Shown here piece by piece: positions 34,747-46,071 of a stretch of 64,000 nucleotides of DNA. The notes under the pieces were generated by a model, which had not been told where the DNA came from, did not search any database, and saw only the letters and a list, made by a program, of their open reading frames with translations. Origin of the DNA: Blastobasis lacticolella (Eukaryota > Arthropoda > Insecta > Lepidoptera > Blastobasidae). Every line of letters starts with the position of its first letter. The first letter of the stretch is position 1. The DNA is taken from NCBI GenBank assembly GCA_905147135.1, contig LR990041.1, positions 15,313,907 through 15,377,906 on the forward strand, read 5' to 3'. A program made the translations under genes and the position numbers.

Positions 34747-34774
34747 TATAAATGCAAACTCCCGATACTTCAGT
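34747..34774 (+). promoter_or_regulatory. TATA box and initiator of gene A
   Basis: TATAAAT at 34747-34753 and an arthropod-type initiator TCAGT at 34770-34774, about 25 bp apart, about 90 bp upstream of the ATG at 34860. Confidence 0.6.
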
Positions 34775-34859
34775 CACTCCTGCGAGTCCGTGGTGTCAAC
34801 GGCTTTAAATTTGCGTTAATTTATTCCTTGTAAATCACCTATATTTTAGAGAGAAAAAA

Positions 34860-36026
34860 ATGGAAGTGAACCAACCTTTAAATTTGACATTCAACGTATC
34901 CAAGGAATGGTCGAAAGCAATTAAATCAGTGATACTTGAAAAACTATTGAAAAAAGCTCTCACTGATTATCACTCAGGCCAAAAAGACGTTGTAACTAAA
35001 AATGGAGTTTCAGTATCGATTGTTGATGAACCATCTGGACTTTTGTTCCTAAGGATGGAAGAAGTGTAAGCTCTTTTATTGTACTTTTGGAAGTTTATTA
35101 TTTGAACTTCGAAATCCTGAAATTTTTCCGTTTTCAGAAAAGATAACGAAACTCATCGAAGTGATGTTCTTCTACCGATGAAAGCTTCGATAGTGAAGCT
35201 TAAACGCACTGCACCGAAAGAAAAGGTCCAACTGTAAGTATGCAGAAATTTTTAAACTGAATATCTTCGATTCAAAAACGCGTCTGATTTACTTTTTACT
35301 TACAGATTTGACCTGCCTGTGAAGCTAACAAAAGATCACCCATTTTCGGACTGGTTTGAACCAAGATCCGATCGCTCAAAAGTTGTGACGGCTACACCAG
35401 TTCTTGAACAGTGAGCACTTAATCCAAATCCTACCATCCATATTTCGTTCTTTTGAAATGTAGAAAACTTTAGTTTATTAACTTGAAATCGTTTTCGCAA
35501 AATTTTCGAGGCAAAAGGTATTACGGGCGAAGAGGTGTATGATTACGCCATTGAAACAATATACAGAACTCACAAAGAACTAATGTGAGTATGAACATCA
35601 TTAATCATTAATAATTATTAGACAAGTGTTTTTTCAGTAATTTTGCTTTTTCTTTCAATTTTTCAGGTCTTGGAAAATATTCGTCCAGCCAGGGTTAACG
35701 GATAATTCAATTACACTTGTGAAGAAGATTTCTGATGACCAATGGAAGATGACATGCTTCAATCGTCTGGTTCCACCTGAGTAAGTATTTCAAATATTCT
35801 AACAGTTTTTACTTTTATCAAAAGTATGGTGTTTATCTATAAGTAAAAATTGTGAAAAACTTCAATTGAATCTGTTAAAATTGTTCTTAATTCCTAAAAT
35901 AGCTTTATTCGAATGTTACATTTTTGTTACAGTGGATCCTGGCGCCATCTATCATTAACTTTTCCTTGGATTGCTTGTGGATTCCGATTAGACAAGAATA
36001 CTGAAAAGTTTATGCAGAATCAATAG
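34860..36026 (+). CDS. bracovirus small multi-exon gene A, unknown function
   Basis: Exons 34860-35065, 35138-35233, 35306-35410, 35667-35780 and 35933-36026 join without a stop, every junction in phase 2, giving about 203 residues. An extra exon-like piece at 35511-35584 (Y-D-Y-A-I-E-T-I-Y-R) has splice signals but the wrong entry phase, so it may be skipped or decayed. Exon 1 begins MEVNQPLNLTFNV and is mixed alpha/beta in look; no signal peptide and no known domain was recognised. Gene B has the same exon plan and equal exon 3 and exon 5 lengths (105 and 114 nt). The 3' end has an AATAAA near 36090. Intron-bearing small gene families are typical of bracoviruses. Confidence 0.7.
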
Positions 36027-36029
36027 TTA

Positions 36030-36671
36030 TCAATTCAAAAATAATCGCACGCCTCATACCGCAAACTATTTGAAATGTACATTGACATGAATAAACACTC
36101 CAGTTAATATACGTGGTATCATTTAAAGCCTTTTTATTTTCCTCAAAGTTCAGTTACTTTTGAATCGACTAGTCACAGTAGTTATTGTTTTTTATAAACC
36201 ATTAAAATATTTGCACGAATAATAATTGAGTATGACATCACTTTTTAGTTATAACTTACGGGAATTTCAGGTACATTATAGAGTTTATAATCATGACATC
36301 CGCTATAAAATTTATTGACTTTTGTATGTGAATCCATAAACTCTAATTAAGGTCACAATATAATTAGTAACATATTCTTACGCCATAAAACATGAACTAG
36401 TTTGTAATAGTTTAAATTTTGGTCATGGTGTCCTGAAATCAAAGGTAATTTCGCACTTGAAAGGTCTTAGAAGAACTCAACTCATGATAGTTATAATATT
36501 TCACTTAATAAGCACATTCTACTTTAAATGAGTCACTTGATTGACTAGCATACAAATATCCTCCAACAGCAGATATTTAGTCAGTGTGTTGATGACACGG
36601 GTTCAGAGTTAACTCATTATTTGTTTAAATGAATTGTAATATTCATTTTAAAGACTAATCAATTTTAAATC
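36030..36671. other. spacer between genes A and B
   Basis: AT-rich, non-coding. It should contain the promoter of gene B, but no clear TATA/initiator pair was picked. Confidence 0.4.
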
Positions 36672-37807
36672 ATGGATAGATACCAATTCTTAACTTTGAA
36701 AATTAAAGTGCCTGGTGATTGGCCGGTGCGAACCATACATGACCAAATTTTGGACGCGGTTCAAAATGCAATTACTTATTATTTGTCGGGTCAACGAGTG
36801 GTCGTAACTGTTGGAAATGTTTCGGCGCTGGTTACAGAGGACGAGTCTGGAGATGGATATTTTTTCATGAGGATCCAAGAAGTGTGAGTATTCTTTTTTG
36901 TACAAAAGCTTTTTCCCAAATCCAAAATTCTGAAGCTCAAATTGTAATTTTCAGGCCTGATCCCCAAACTTACGGAATTTATTTGATTCTGCCGACAAGT
37001 ATTTTGATGCTGAAGCCGAATTCTGGAGAATCTGATATAGAGATGATACCGATGTAAGTATCCACTGACTCAATAGTTTGGCGCCAAATTTCGTGATTTA
37101 GGCATGTTACTTACTGTCTTTATTTTTTCAGACCACTGCTAGCTGCGAATCTAAAATTTCATTCTGTTCCTTCGAAATTGCTTCAAACAAGACTGGGCCA
37201 TTCTTATATGAAAATTGCAGTACCAAACCTCAAAAAGTTCGTTTTCTATTACTTATGTCAACATATTTTGATGTATAATGAGATTAATTTACTTATTTAA
37301 ATTTTTTCACAGAATTATGCAGTCACAGAATATAAGAGGCAACGAAAAGTTCATATGTATTTTGAGATCAACATACCGCGTTCATGAGAGCATACAGTGA
37401 GTAAATTAAAACGATACAGGAGTATTATGATTCCAAAAAGTCTTTTCATAATTTGTAAGCTTTTTTGTACATTAAATCTTTACAATCTTTTCAGACTCTC
37501 AACAATATTGCAACAGTTTACGCTAAAAAAAAATCCATTTATATTCGGAGCACAAGTTTCTGATGATAAATGGGACGTGGTCTACTATGACCAAATTCCA
37601 AAACCTCTGTAAGTTGTTGCATCTTTATATTTCAAAAGTTGACTCAGAGATCAAAATTTTGATAAATCACTTGCATCATCAAAGCAATGGTAATTTTTAC
37701 ATGTACATAGAATTGATTGTTTCCAAAATCATGTTTTTCAAAGGTTTATTTTAATACTGAACTTTTGTTATAGCTGGCGCAGGTGTGATTGGAAATGCAG
37801 CGGATAA
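36672..37807 (+). CDS. bracovirus small multi-exon gene B, unknown function
   Basis: Six exons: 36672-36883, 36955-37053, 37132-37236, 37313-37396, 37495-37608 and 37774-37807, all joined in phase 2 without a stop; about 215 residues. Exon 1 aligns with gene A exon 1 (initiator Met, a W.V/K.I core, Y-Y/H-L/S-G-Q, V-V-V/T and D-E-S/P-G-D/L..F-x-R-M/I-E/Q-E-V). The donor of exon 3 is GTTCGT, weaker than the others. The sixth exon is only 11 codons and ends C-D-W-K-C-S-G. No signal peptide or known domain was seen. Same orientation as genes A and C, so tandem duplicates. Confidence 0.7.
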
Positions 37808-38440
37808 AGGTCACTACGAAAATAAATTTTATTTAAGTTTTTTATAATGAAATAACAAAAAAAATTATCACATTTAAATTTCGCGCCATTTTCCTTAAAT
37901 GAAATTTACATGCGCTGATCTCAACTTGTCACTCATGGCTTAAGGCTGATTTTCATTTGTATGTAAATATAGAAATACAAAATGCTCAATCTCATTTAGT
38001 TTTTTATTAATAATTAAATTGTATAACTGATTTTCATCTTTACCCAAAACAATCCAATTGGTAACCAAACATCAAATATTCATAATGAACACCACCCTGA
38101 TTAAACAAAATGATTTGAAGGGGCTAAAAATGATTCAATTTTCAACATTTCAAATCATTTCAAATACTGCTCCTTATGGGAGTTAAATCATTTCTAATCA
38201 TGTTGTTTATTCAGGGCAATCATAAGAGGTTTGTTTGTTCTTGGTAAATGAAACGCAGCACATGAATCTCTCAAGATTTATTAAGAACAATTGGTTGTCA
38301 CTTAGTGTAAAACAGTCGAACCTGTCGAACCATGATGGAATGACAATTGAAGTCATGACTCAGGTTAATAAATATCTTCATTGGAGCCAATATATGCTAT
38401 CATTGACACTGTTTGTACATGCCCTTTATTAGACGTATTC
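37808..38440. other. viral spacer
   Basis: AT-rich; no gene recognised. Confidence 0.4.
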
Positions 38441-38449
38441 ATGTTAATT

Positions 38450-38502
38450 TTGCATGCCTTAAGCGCGAGCGTAGGTATGCTCTACTCTCGCCTAAAAATT
38501 CA
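38450..38502 (+). repeat. inverted-repeat arm, left
   Basis: TTGCATGCCTTAAGCGC, a 12-bp extra piece, then GCTCTACTCTCGCCTAAAAA. Its reverse complement, without the extra piece, lies at 47878-47918. Probably ends of one transposon family carried in the viral DNA. Confidence 0.65.
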
Positions 38503-38699
38503 AACCACCGATTCCGTTTCGTTAAACTGCAGTTACAATTCATAATATGCATGTAAAGAATGTAAAAACACCTTATTATAAGTAAGAAATCATTAACTAA
38601 TCGTTAAAAAAAAAATTTGAGCTAAATAGAGCTAAAGATGACAATTAGGTTTAAATTTTGATAAGATTCAAATTCTCGTTCAACTACCAATTTGATTTA

Positions 38700-39334
38700 A
38701 AAAAATTTGGAAAACGGTTGACCTCGAGGCCATCCCTACAACTTTCCGCTAATTTCAGTCTTTGAGCGCTCACAATTTAGGGGCCGGTTGCGATGTTTTT
38801 GAGCTCTCTGAGCTCAAAAATAACAATGTTTGATGCTTTTGAGCTCTTTGAGTTCAAGAGTTTGATGGAGGTTTACTAAAACAGAATTTTTAAAATTTTC
38901 AATCTGCCATAACTGTTGAATGACTCAACCCATTTCCACGCGGTTAGCACCGATCGATGTAGTTTTTTGAGTACTGTAAATAATTTGAGATCGCAAATCG
39001 ACCAGATAAAAAATTTTGAAGTTTTTCTAAAAAAATCAATTTTATCGATTTTTTCGTTTTTGATATCTCACGAACGAATCAACCGATTTCGACCCGGTTT
39101 GTGGCAAACGACGTCATTTTTCAATGTTAAGTGCTGATTAGTTTTTGGAATTGATCGGAAAAGCCGTTAAAAAGTTATTCTAAAAAATCACTTAGTTTTT
39201 TTGAGATTTTTCGGAATCTACCGGTCCAAATCGGTTCAAACTCACAGGAAATCTAAGTTCAGTAAAACTCTTTAGAACGCCGTTTGGTAGGATTCAATCG
39301 GTTGAGCCGTTCAAAAGTTATGAGAGGTTTAGAT

Positions 39335-39366
<32 letters not shown>

Positions 39367-39525
39367 GCACAGACAGGAGGACACCACCGCGGGAATAGTC
39401 AGAATAGCTTCCTAGGACCTCAAAACGTCGAGATCTGATGAAAACTCGATTTTCGAAAAACGGGGTGAAACCAATAACTTCCCGATTTTTCAAAAATCTT
39501 TGATTTTCTTAGCGGGAAGTTAAAA
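38700..39525 (+). repeat. wasp-type dispersed repeat inside the viral block
   Basis: Starts with GGTTGACCTCGAGGCCATCC, contains the palindrome TTTTTGAGCTC-TCT-GAGCTCAAAAA (38797-38821) and a weaker second one, a run of 'psi-like' AT-rich sentences (ACTCACAGGAAATC, AACTCTTTAGAACG), an (ACAT)n(AC)n microsatellite at 39333-39368, and ends ACTTCCCGATTTTTC..TTCTTAGCGGGAAGTTAAAA. It resembles a repeat type I associate with braconid genomes and is unlike the SINE/LINE families outside the block. Attribution is from memory. Confidence 0.55.
39333..39368 (+). repeat. (ACAT)n(AC)n microsatellite
   Basis: ACATACATACATACAT followed by ACACACACACACACAC, within the wasp-type repeat. Confidence 0.9.
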
Positions 39526-39696
39526 AATTCAATATAAAAACAGTGTAATTTTACTGCAAAATTTACTTCAGCGAAACACTTACTCTACATACTTAACCTA
39601 CATCGCGTCACCCAGAGTTCGAATAGGAAAATGTTGAGTACAATCAATGGGTAGGCATATGAAATAGTACTACGGCTGACCTTGGTCGTAAAAATT

Positions 39697-39707
39697 TATA
39701 TTTAAAG
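39697..39707 (+). promoter_or_regulatory. TATA-like element of gene C
   Basis: TATATTTAAAG about 410 bp upstream of the ATG. A plausible untranslated first exon ends at about 39824 (AAAG before GTTCGT), with acceptor TTTTTCAG at 40107. Confidence 0.4.
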
Positions 39708-40109
39708 CCCATAACATTGACTTTGGAGTTCATTTGCTTGTGTAGCTCAGCCGTGACCAGACCTTAGTGTCAGATAAGTGAAGAAATTTGGGAAAGTGAA
39801 TTGTTTAGTGAAGCGATAAAGGTTCGTAATTTTCAAATTTATTAACTTATTAATCTTATTTTGATTAGGATAACATTGAACTAATATTTTGTTTTAATAG
39901 TTATCATAGATGTGAATTTTTGTCTACGTGCGCATATGTGATAAATGCGCAGAGCTTCTGTGCATATACTTAGTGTAAAAATTTGAAATTGTTGTGGTAA
40001 ACCCACAGCTTTTGAATTTTTCAATTTTTTATCAGTTTTAAATAATAAATAACAGAATTGTATGTTTTACTGATATGTTGTTTGAATAGTGTGAAATAAT
40101 TTTTCAGGA

Positions 40110-40462
40110 ATGAATATGAATTACCAACATATCACCCCTGAAATCCAAGTACCCATCGAATGGCCAGTAGGTTCTTTAAGGGAAGTAATTTTGGAGGTGG
40201 TCCAAATGGCGATTACGAATCTCGAGTGGGGTCATCAGAATGCGATTCTCATTGAAGGAGTTGCAGGGTTGATCACTCAAGATGCCACCGGCCAGGGATA
40301 TATTTTTATGAAGACGGAAAAAATGTAAGTTTGATACTTCATTTGCTTCTACTTTTAAAACTATAAGATCTTTACTTTTTATTTCACGTTTTCAGAAATC
40401 GGGAAGATATTTCAACCCTGGAATTAATTATCCCCGAAATAGATTCAGTATTGATCGAATAG
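40110..40462 (+). CDS. bracovirus small multi-exon gene C, shortened
   Basis: Exon 1 (40110-40324, start MNMNYQHITPEIQVPIEW) is a paralogue of exon 1 in genes A and B, with V-A-G-L-I-T-Q-D..G-Q-G-Y-I-F-M-K at the end. Exon 2 (40396-40462) joins in phase 2 but meets TAG after 22 codons, giving a 93-residue product. Downstream, remnants of exon 5 (about 40690-40740) and the last exon (about 40859-40885) have splice acceptors but no continuous frame. It may be a shortened gene or a decaying one. Confidence 0.6.
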
Positions 40463-40900
40463 GCGAGAAAAAAATCGTACAATGAATAAGACTGATTTTT
40501 ACCAATACCTGAAAATCTGAGATGCGATCCAATTATGAATTCTAGAATGTCAGCGTCACACAGATTGCTTTAAAGCAAAAGGTTTATATTTCCCTAATTT
40601 CTTCAGATAAGATAATACTAATATTTTGTATTATTGCAAATTATATTCAAAGCGTCTTCTTTTACTAACTTTCGTGTTCATTTTTCAGGCTTTCAATAAT
40701 ATCAGACCCTACATCCTAATCAGATCCTGTCTGAAGCTATGACGATTTTTGTAAGTCCTTGCATTCAATTTTTAGAGACAATTTCCAATTTTTTTGGCCA
40801 GAAATTTCAGAAAACAGATGTAATAATATCAATTTAATATTAAACTTTTGTTACAGATGATGGTGCAACTGGGAAGTAGCATACACTGAAATTTTTTTTG
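40463..40900 (+). pseudogene. decayed 3' exons of gene C
   Basis: TTTTTCAG acceptor at about 40689 and GTTACAG at about 40857 each precede short stretches resembling exon starts of gene B (C-T-W..W-C-N-W near the end). No intact reading frame. Confidence 0.45.
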
Positions 40901-41094
40901 TGGACATTCAGAGACCTCAGAAGAAATAACTGTGATATTATTTTAATTAGTTTTAATAAATTCTTCAATAAGCAGAAATTGAATTTTACTTACATGGTAT
41001 AAAACTCTAAAAAAATATTTCACAACCATTAGTCAAAAATACAACCAAAAAAACTTAATTTCTAACTTAATCTTTAGATACCTTGAACATTTAC

Positions 41095-41640
41095 CTAGTT
41101 TTCACTATCACTAAATTCACTTTCACTCTCACTTGAATACGGCTGATGACAGTCCGCGCCAAATTCCATAAAGATGTCCCATTTGAAGTCACCTCTTTTC
41201 CAAGCCACCTGATAAGCAGTTAGTCCTCCATAGTCACGAGCTTCCAAATCGACGGCAATCTGCTGACAAATCCAAGTTGCCAGCTCGTAATCCTGATTAA
41301 CGACAGCAATATGAAGCACTGTACTTCCAGAAATTCTGTCTGGTGCATTCAGGTCTGCCCCCATCTCCATCAGGATTTCCAGTAACCGCACAGCCTTCTG
41401 CCCTCTGTGATTTCGCGCTACGATATGGACACACTGATGTCCTTCATAATTGTACACCCGCAGCAGAGATTCGTTGTTATAATCCAACCACAATCCAGCT
41501 TGCAGGAGTAGGGATACACACCCATACTGACAGATTTCATGGAAAAAATTGTTTCCTCTGCTGTTCACTGCACCGAAAATTTTGCTAATTACAAAAGACT
41601 CCATTGCTTCAGATGCAAAAAAGTATGGATCTATCTCCAA
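41095..41640 (-). CDS. viral ankyrin (IkB-like) protein
   Basis: 181 codons, single exon, typical length for polydnavirus ankyrin proteins. These resemble the ankyrin core of IkB without its degradation signals and are known from other viruses of this group to block NF-kB/Rel signalling in parasitised hosts. Ankyrin repeats: N-F-F-H-E-I-C-Q-Y-G (about residue 31), H-Q-C-V-H-I-V-A-R-N-H-R-G (about 69), G-S-T-V-L-H-I-A-V-V-N-Q-D-Y-E-L-A (about 104), G-G-L-T-A-Y-Q-V-A-W-K-R-G (about 138). The C-terminus is acidic and Ser-rich (S-E-S-E-S-E-F-S-D-S-E-N). Single-exon and unbroken. The neighbouring PTP-d is in the same orientation. Confidence 0.9.
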   Translation of the reverse strand: MEIDPYFFASEAMESFVISKIFGAVNSRGNNFFHEICQYGCVSLLLQAGLWLDYNNESLLRVYNYEGHQCVHIVARNHRGQKAVRLLEILMEMGADLNAPDRISGSTVLHIAVVNQDYELATWICQQIAVDLEARDYGGLTAYQVAWKRGDFKWDIFMEFGADCHQPYSSESESEFSDSEN

Positions 41641-42373
41641 GGAATGCTACTGTAAGACTGAAGTCAAAGTATTTCAAATTCATGATTTTATCGGGATCGG
41701 GAATACCAAATAGGGACTGTTAGGTTGGAATAAAGCAAATTTATGTGCATGATTAGGAAATGGATTTTCCGAACAATACCGAGTTGTACTAAGTTTTAAT
41801 GAAGCTGTACAATGGATCAATTTTTTCCTTTTATGCTAAACAGTCGGTATTATGTCATGGTGCTATGTAAGGTCTTATGAATAGGTTCTGAAATAAATAA
41901 TGACTGATATGTCGAAACGATACAATTTATAATTTTGATAACAAGATAAGTGTGTTGAGATATCTAAAAGCTTGAAAGTTTTCTGCTATAACATAAAACG
42001 TGATATTACTATCTCATTTGTTATCATTTATCATTATAGCCTACGATTTTGTTGACAATCACTTTTACAGAAAAATGATACCCATTGCTTTTATGTGAGT
42101 TCAACCAGATGCAAATGGAAAAACCATTTAGAATAAAAAAACCATTCTAAAAGTGAATATATTCTAAAGATTTTGGATTGAGGAAAATTTTACAAATATG
42201 GTGAAGCTATCCTTATTCCGTATAATTTTAAGGTATAATATTCACTGAAAGATCAACTGATGGAGGAAAACTTAGGACGATTACCTTAAATGTACCATGA
42301 TGCATAGTAGTACAAAAGAAATTATCAACATGAGTAAAACTAATGAACCATGTGGTTGAATTGTTAATACATT
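41641..42373. other. viral spacer
   Basis: AT-rich; no gene recognised. Confidence 0.4.
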
Positions 42374-43252
42374 TCAAAGTGTATCAATTTGAGTAGATTC
42401 TCTTTCATCTAAATATCTTTGGCTCCATCCCATTTCCCCTAAGACATACACATGAATGGCTTGATAGCAGAAAGTGTAATCGTCTATATGGTTCAGGCAA
42501 CTATACTTTTGCTCTCTTAGTTTCTGAAGAGTCTTAGCTACTGACAACGTACCTGTGCACTTAAACTGGGTAATACAAATGTCGATAATACAGTACACTG
42601 CCGAGCAGCTGAGACCATCACTGCAGTGGACAAGAACAGCTCCAGGCTTCCAGCCAACCGGTTTTTCTTTTGCAGAAATGGTATACGTGTCGTTCAAACT
42701 GCACACAAAGGACAAGAACTTGAATGGATCATCTTCATCGATATTACGCCAGGCAGTGTACTGATAATGCCGAATCTGACGCTTATGATCCGCGCGGTCA
42801 GACAGGCGCAGCACTGTCAGAGTAAAACGAGTCTCTTCAGAGATCTTCAGGGTCTTTATTCTAAACCCTCCACACTCTATCTCACTGCCTTCCGTGGGAC
42901 TCCAGTACTTGTAGCTTTCTTCATCAGCTCTACGTGATGTCTTGACGATAGTTGTAACTTCACGACGCCAGGCTAATTCAAAAAATTTCCGTTACTTCCG
43001 TTGTCCGTCAAGTGCATTGTAGCCATCTATAAAACTGGCGCGTTGATAGCTTTCTTCTGTCTTCATGCTGTAGATGAAGTGGTGCATCAGCTGTAAACAT
43101 CCACCGCGGGCAGCCTCATTATCAGGTTCATCGAAATTTTTCCGGTTCAACTCAATGGTATTGTATTCTTGATGGATGCGGTCAAGGTAATACGGATCAT
43201 CCATAAGGTTCAAAAAGTCAATGGCCAAAATATCTGGAAATTCAGTAGTCAT
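42374..43252 (-). pseudogene. bracovirus PTP, frameshifted (PTP-d)
   Basis: The N-terminal frame (43252 down to 42992) has A-S-F-I-D-G-Y and then runs out of frame. The rest (about 42985 down to 42374) continues in another frame with F-F-E-L-A-W-R, Y-W-S-P, Y-Q-Y-T-A-W-R-N (WPD to WRN) and P-loop V-H-C-S-D-G-L-S-C-S: His and Cys kept, Arg changed to Cys. A single frameshift near 42985 separates the halves. C-terminal frame intact to 42374. Confidence 0.85.
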
Positions 43253-43254
43253 GT

Positions 43255-44387
43255 TGGTTTACAAATCACAGCTACGGAAATAGCTCCACTTCGTAAGGCA
43301 GTACTTGTTGAACTAGTCTCTCGGTGGCTACTGTTTCAATTAACGAGTGTATGATGACACCCCAGTGGTTAATTAATTAATTTAGAATGTAATGAGTCTG
43401 TAGGCATGTAAGGTTTTTCCGGTAAGACTTTAATGACCATTGAAGTCAAGTGAGTTTTAGTGCTCTGGGAAACCCGACCGCCGCGTGCTCGTTAATTCTT
43501 TCCGACTTTATTTTCCATTCAAATTATCCAAATTAAATTGCTCGGGTCCTGCTGGGCAGACGTAGATTGTGCCCTTACAAGAGGCTATTAAATGCGAGTC
43601 CGAGCCAAACTGAGCTCAATCAAGTACAGAGACGGCTTTTAACCAAAAAATACTTAGACATCCCAGACGGGGAATCTCATTAGATTTAATGAGATTCATT
43701 GGTCGTTAATGGAACGATGAATTATATTGTAATTTATTTATTGTTGTTTTGATAGCAAATAATGAGATAGTTATCTCGCGAGTCCTATTTCGATGCAAAT
43801 CTCAAAAAGCATAAAGTAGAAAAAATAATGAAATAACGCTTTATTGAAGTATTAATAATTAATAAGCGACATCAAAGGCATTTCAAGCGTTTTTAAGTTA
43901 GACGCAAAACAGATTACTCATGTAATACCTACGGTGTGGTGAACAAACATTCATGAATTTAAAATATTTATTGCTATATTTTCCCTATCACACCCTGATG
44001 CTAGTTTATTATTAGTTTATTGGTATGTACTTATTATTCATTGCTACCTTATACATTCTGAGCTGAAAATAGTTTACATACCCAAAGACACGGTAGAGTC
44101 TTGCGCCAAGCACCGTTAAAACGCCATGATTTTACTCTAGTACACAAAGAACACTAATTTCATTGTTGCGACATTTCGGACAGGCTCTAAGGTCTCACTT
44201 CTATAAAATTTGACAGAAATTATTAAGGCTTTGACCGAATGAAAATTAATGTTAAAATATTTTCTACGTATTACGAGACAGGCGTTTTCATTTGCGACTA
44301 TTCGACCACAATTGAAATATTTACATTATATTAATCAATTTCACGTCATTAAATCATCAGCGATGTATCATAGGGAAAACGGGATCA
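43255..44387. other. 1.1-kb viral spacer
   Basis: Divergent spacer between PTP-d (minus) and PTP-e (plus). AT-rich; no gene recognised apart from promoter elements at its right end. Confidence 0.45.
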
Positions 44388-44422
44388 TATAAATAAGGAA
44401 TTTTAAAACATTGTACTTCAGT
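44388..44422 (+). promoter_or_regulatory. TATA box and initiator of PTP-e
   Basis: TATAAATA at 44388-44395 and initiator TCAGT at 44418-44422, about 30 bp apart, 47 bp before the ATG at 44469. Confidence 0.65.
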
Positions 44423-44468
44423 TATTTTTGTGTGCTTGAATCCACTAGGTCTGTGCTAATTGACCAAA

Positions 44469-45266
44469 ATGTGGAATTTAAAATCAAAATCATTGTCCCC
44501 AAAGGACTTCATCAAGCTGATGAATAAGCCTAATTTCTTGAAACATCTATCCAAAGAGCATAAGCAAGTTTTGAAGACTGGAGTACCACCAACACTCAAC
44601 GCATTCACTCATACTGGACCCGAATACAACATCAAAGGCGACATGAAACCCAAAGAGCATATTGCCAGTGAAATGCCGCAGTCCGAGATGGAAGCCCAGG
44701 CCTTGTGGGAAACAGTATGGAAGCATCAAAGCAAAATCATAGTGATGCTCAACGAACCTGACGAAGAAAGAAACTGTCGCTTCTGGAGCTCTGCAGTCGG
44801 AACATCGCTTCGATTTGGAAAATTAACAGTCAGCACTGTCAAAGTTCGCACCATTCTACAAACTCTTGAAATCAGAAATCTCAAGATAAATGACGAAAAT
44901 GGGAAATGGTTTACTGTTTACCACTTTCTGTACTTGTACTGGCCAGTTGACAACGATTTTCCTTCTAGTGATAACTTCTGGAGGTTGCTGCTTACGGTTA
45001 ATAAATACAGGGAAAGTATAGAGAGTTTGGAAGGCCATATGAACCTAATCCTTGTCCATTGCCGTAATAGATCAGATAGAACGATGTTCTACTGGGCAAT
45101 CGAAAGAATATTTTTAGAATATGTCCGAACAAAGAAAGTTAATATATTTTCGAAAGTATTGGAATTGAGAAAGGAAGGGTTCAACTGCTTGTCCAAAGAA
45201 AAACATTACATTTTTTGCTACGCCACTCTGTATCATTATTTAATTCATGAATCTTCATTATTGTAA
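44469..45266 (+). CDS. bracovirus PTP-like protein, intact (PTP-e)
   Basis: 265 codons from ATG 44469 (M-W-N-L-K-S-K-S); the frame is open slightly upstream, but that is not an ATG start. Shorter at the N-terminus than PTP-b: the region before the IVML strand is reduced and the INASYV motif is replaced. P-loop V-H-C-R-N-R-S-D-R-T keeps the CX5R spacing, but the usual Gly is Arg, and the WPD loop reads Y-W-P-V. Activity is doubtful; it is the only intact frame with both Cys and Arg. AATAAA lies near 45420. Confidence 0.88.
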   Translation: MWNLKSKSLSPKDFIKLMNKPNFLKHLSKEHKQVLKTGVPPTLNAFTHTGPEYNIKGDMKPKEHIASEMPQSEMEAQALWETVWKHQSKIIVMLNEPDEERNCRFWSSAVGTSLRFGKLTVSTVKVRTILQTLEIRNLKINDENGKWFTVYHFLYLYWPVDNDFPSSDNFWRLLLTVNKYRESIESLEGHMNLILVHCRNRSDRTMFYWAIERIFLEYVRTKKVNIFSKVLELRKEGFNCLSKEKHYIFCYATLYHYLIHESSLL

Positions 45267-46071
45267 TTTACGTAAGGCTAAAATTGATCTCCATGAAATT
45301 TCAATGTATTTAAATATGAATGTGAACCAAATATTTAGTTATAGATGAATTAGGCTAAGATTTATTATAAATTAAGTATTTTGATCTCTGTTACTAGTCA
45401 TTAAGATTAATAATTATGAATAAAACATATCAAAATTTTTAATAAACTTAAGAATGTAGTCAGTAAATATTTTCGTTGTTATTTCTCGTCTCATATCCTG
45501 TTTTTGCGATAAGCGAGTTTCCATGAAGAATCTTTTGTTTACGGCGACTAGTGTCGGCGTTTATTTGATCTATAACAAATAAATTTGAAGCAAAGGTTCG
45601 GGTCCATAAATCAGCTATCGTCAATCAATTAGTAGTTATAAAATGATATCGAGATAAGCTAATATTCATCGAACACGTTTATTGGATCGTTAATGGGCAT
45701 TTTGTTTTTGTTTAAACTTATAAATATTGACCCAATTAAATTTATTCAGATAAGTGTTATAATATGGCTAATATTTGATTAACAAGAACTCTTTATGAGT
45801 TTAGTCTGTTAACTAGTTTTTTTGCCAGTTTGGTAAATAAAAATACGAGTCATGTAGAAGTTTTACACGTTTCCAAATTATTCACAAATTTATTTTCAAA
45901 TTCAAAAATAAAGTATAAAAATTGAATTTCATTAGAGAACACTTTAGAGATCACAAGTTACATAATTTTGGAATTTTCATTCCATAAATACTTAATCTAA
46001 CAATTCCAAAAAGTCAATTTTCATACAACCATTTTTACGGAAGATCAGCGAAATTTTTTTCAAAACTACTT
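45267..46071. other. convergent viral spacer
   Basis: 3' ends of PTP-e (plus) and PTP-f (minus) face each other. AT-rich, with several AATAAA words; no gene recognised. Confidence 0.45.

Noticed and set aside
35511..35584. Fourth exon of gene A
   Set aside because: Splice signals and similarity to exon 4 copies exist, but the entry phase puts a stop in frame; exons 3 and 5 join cleanly without it.
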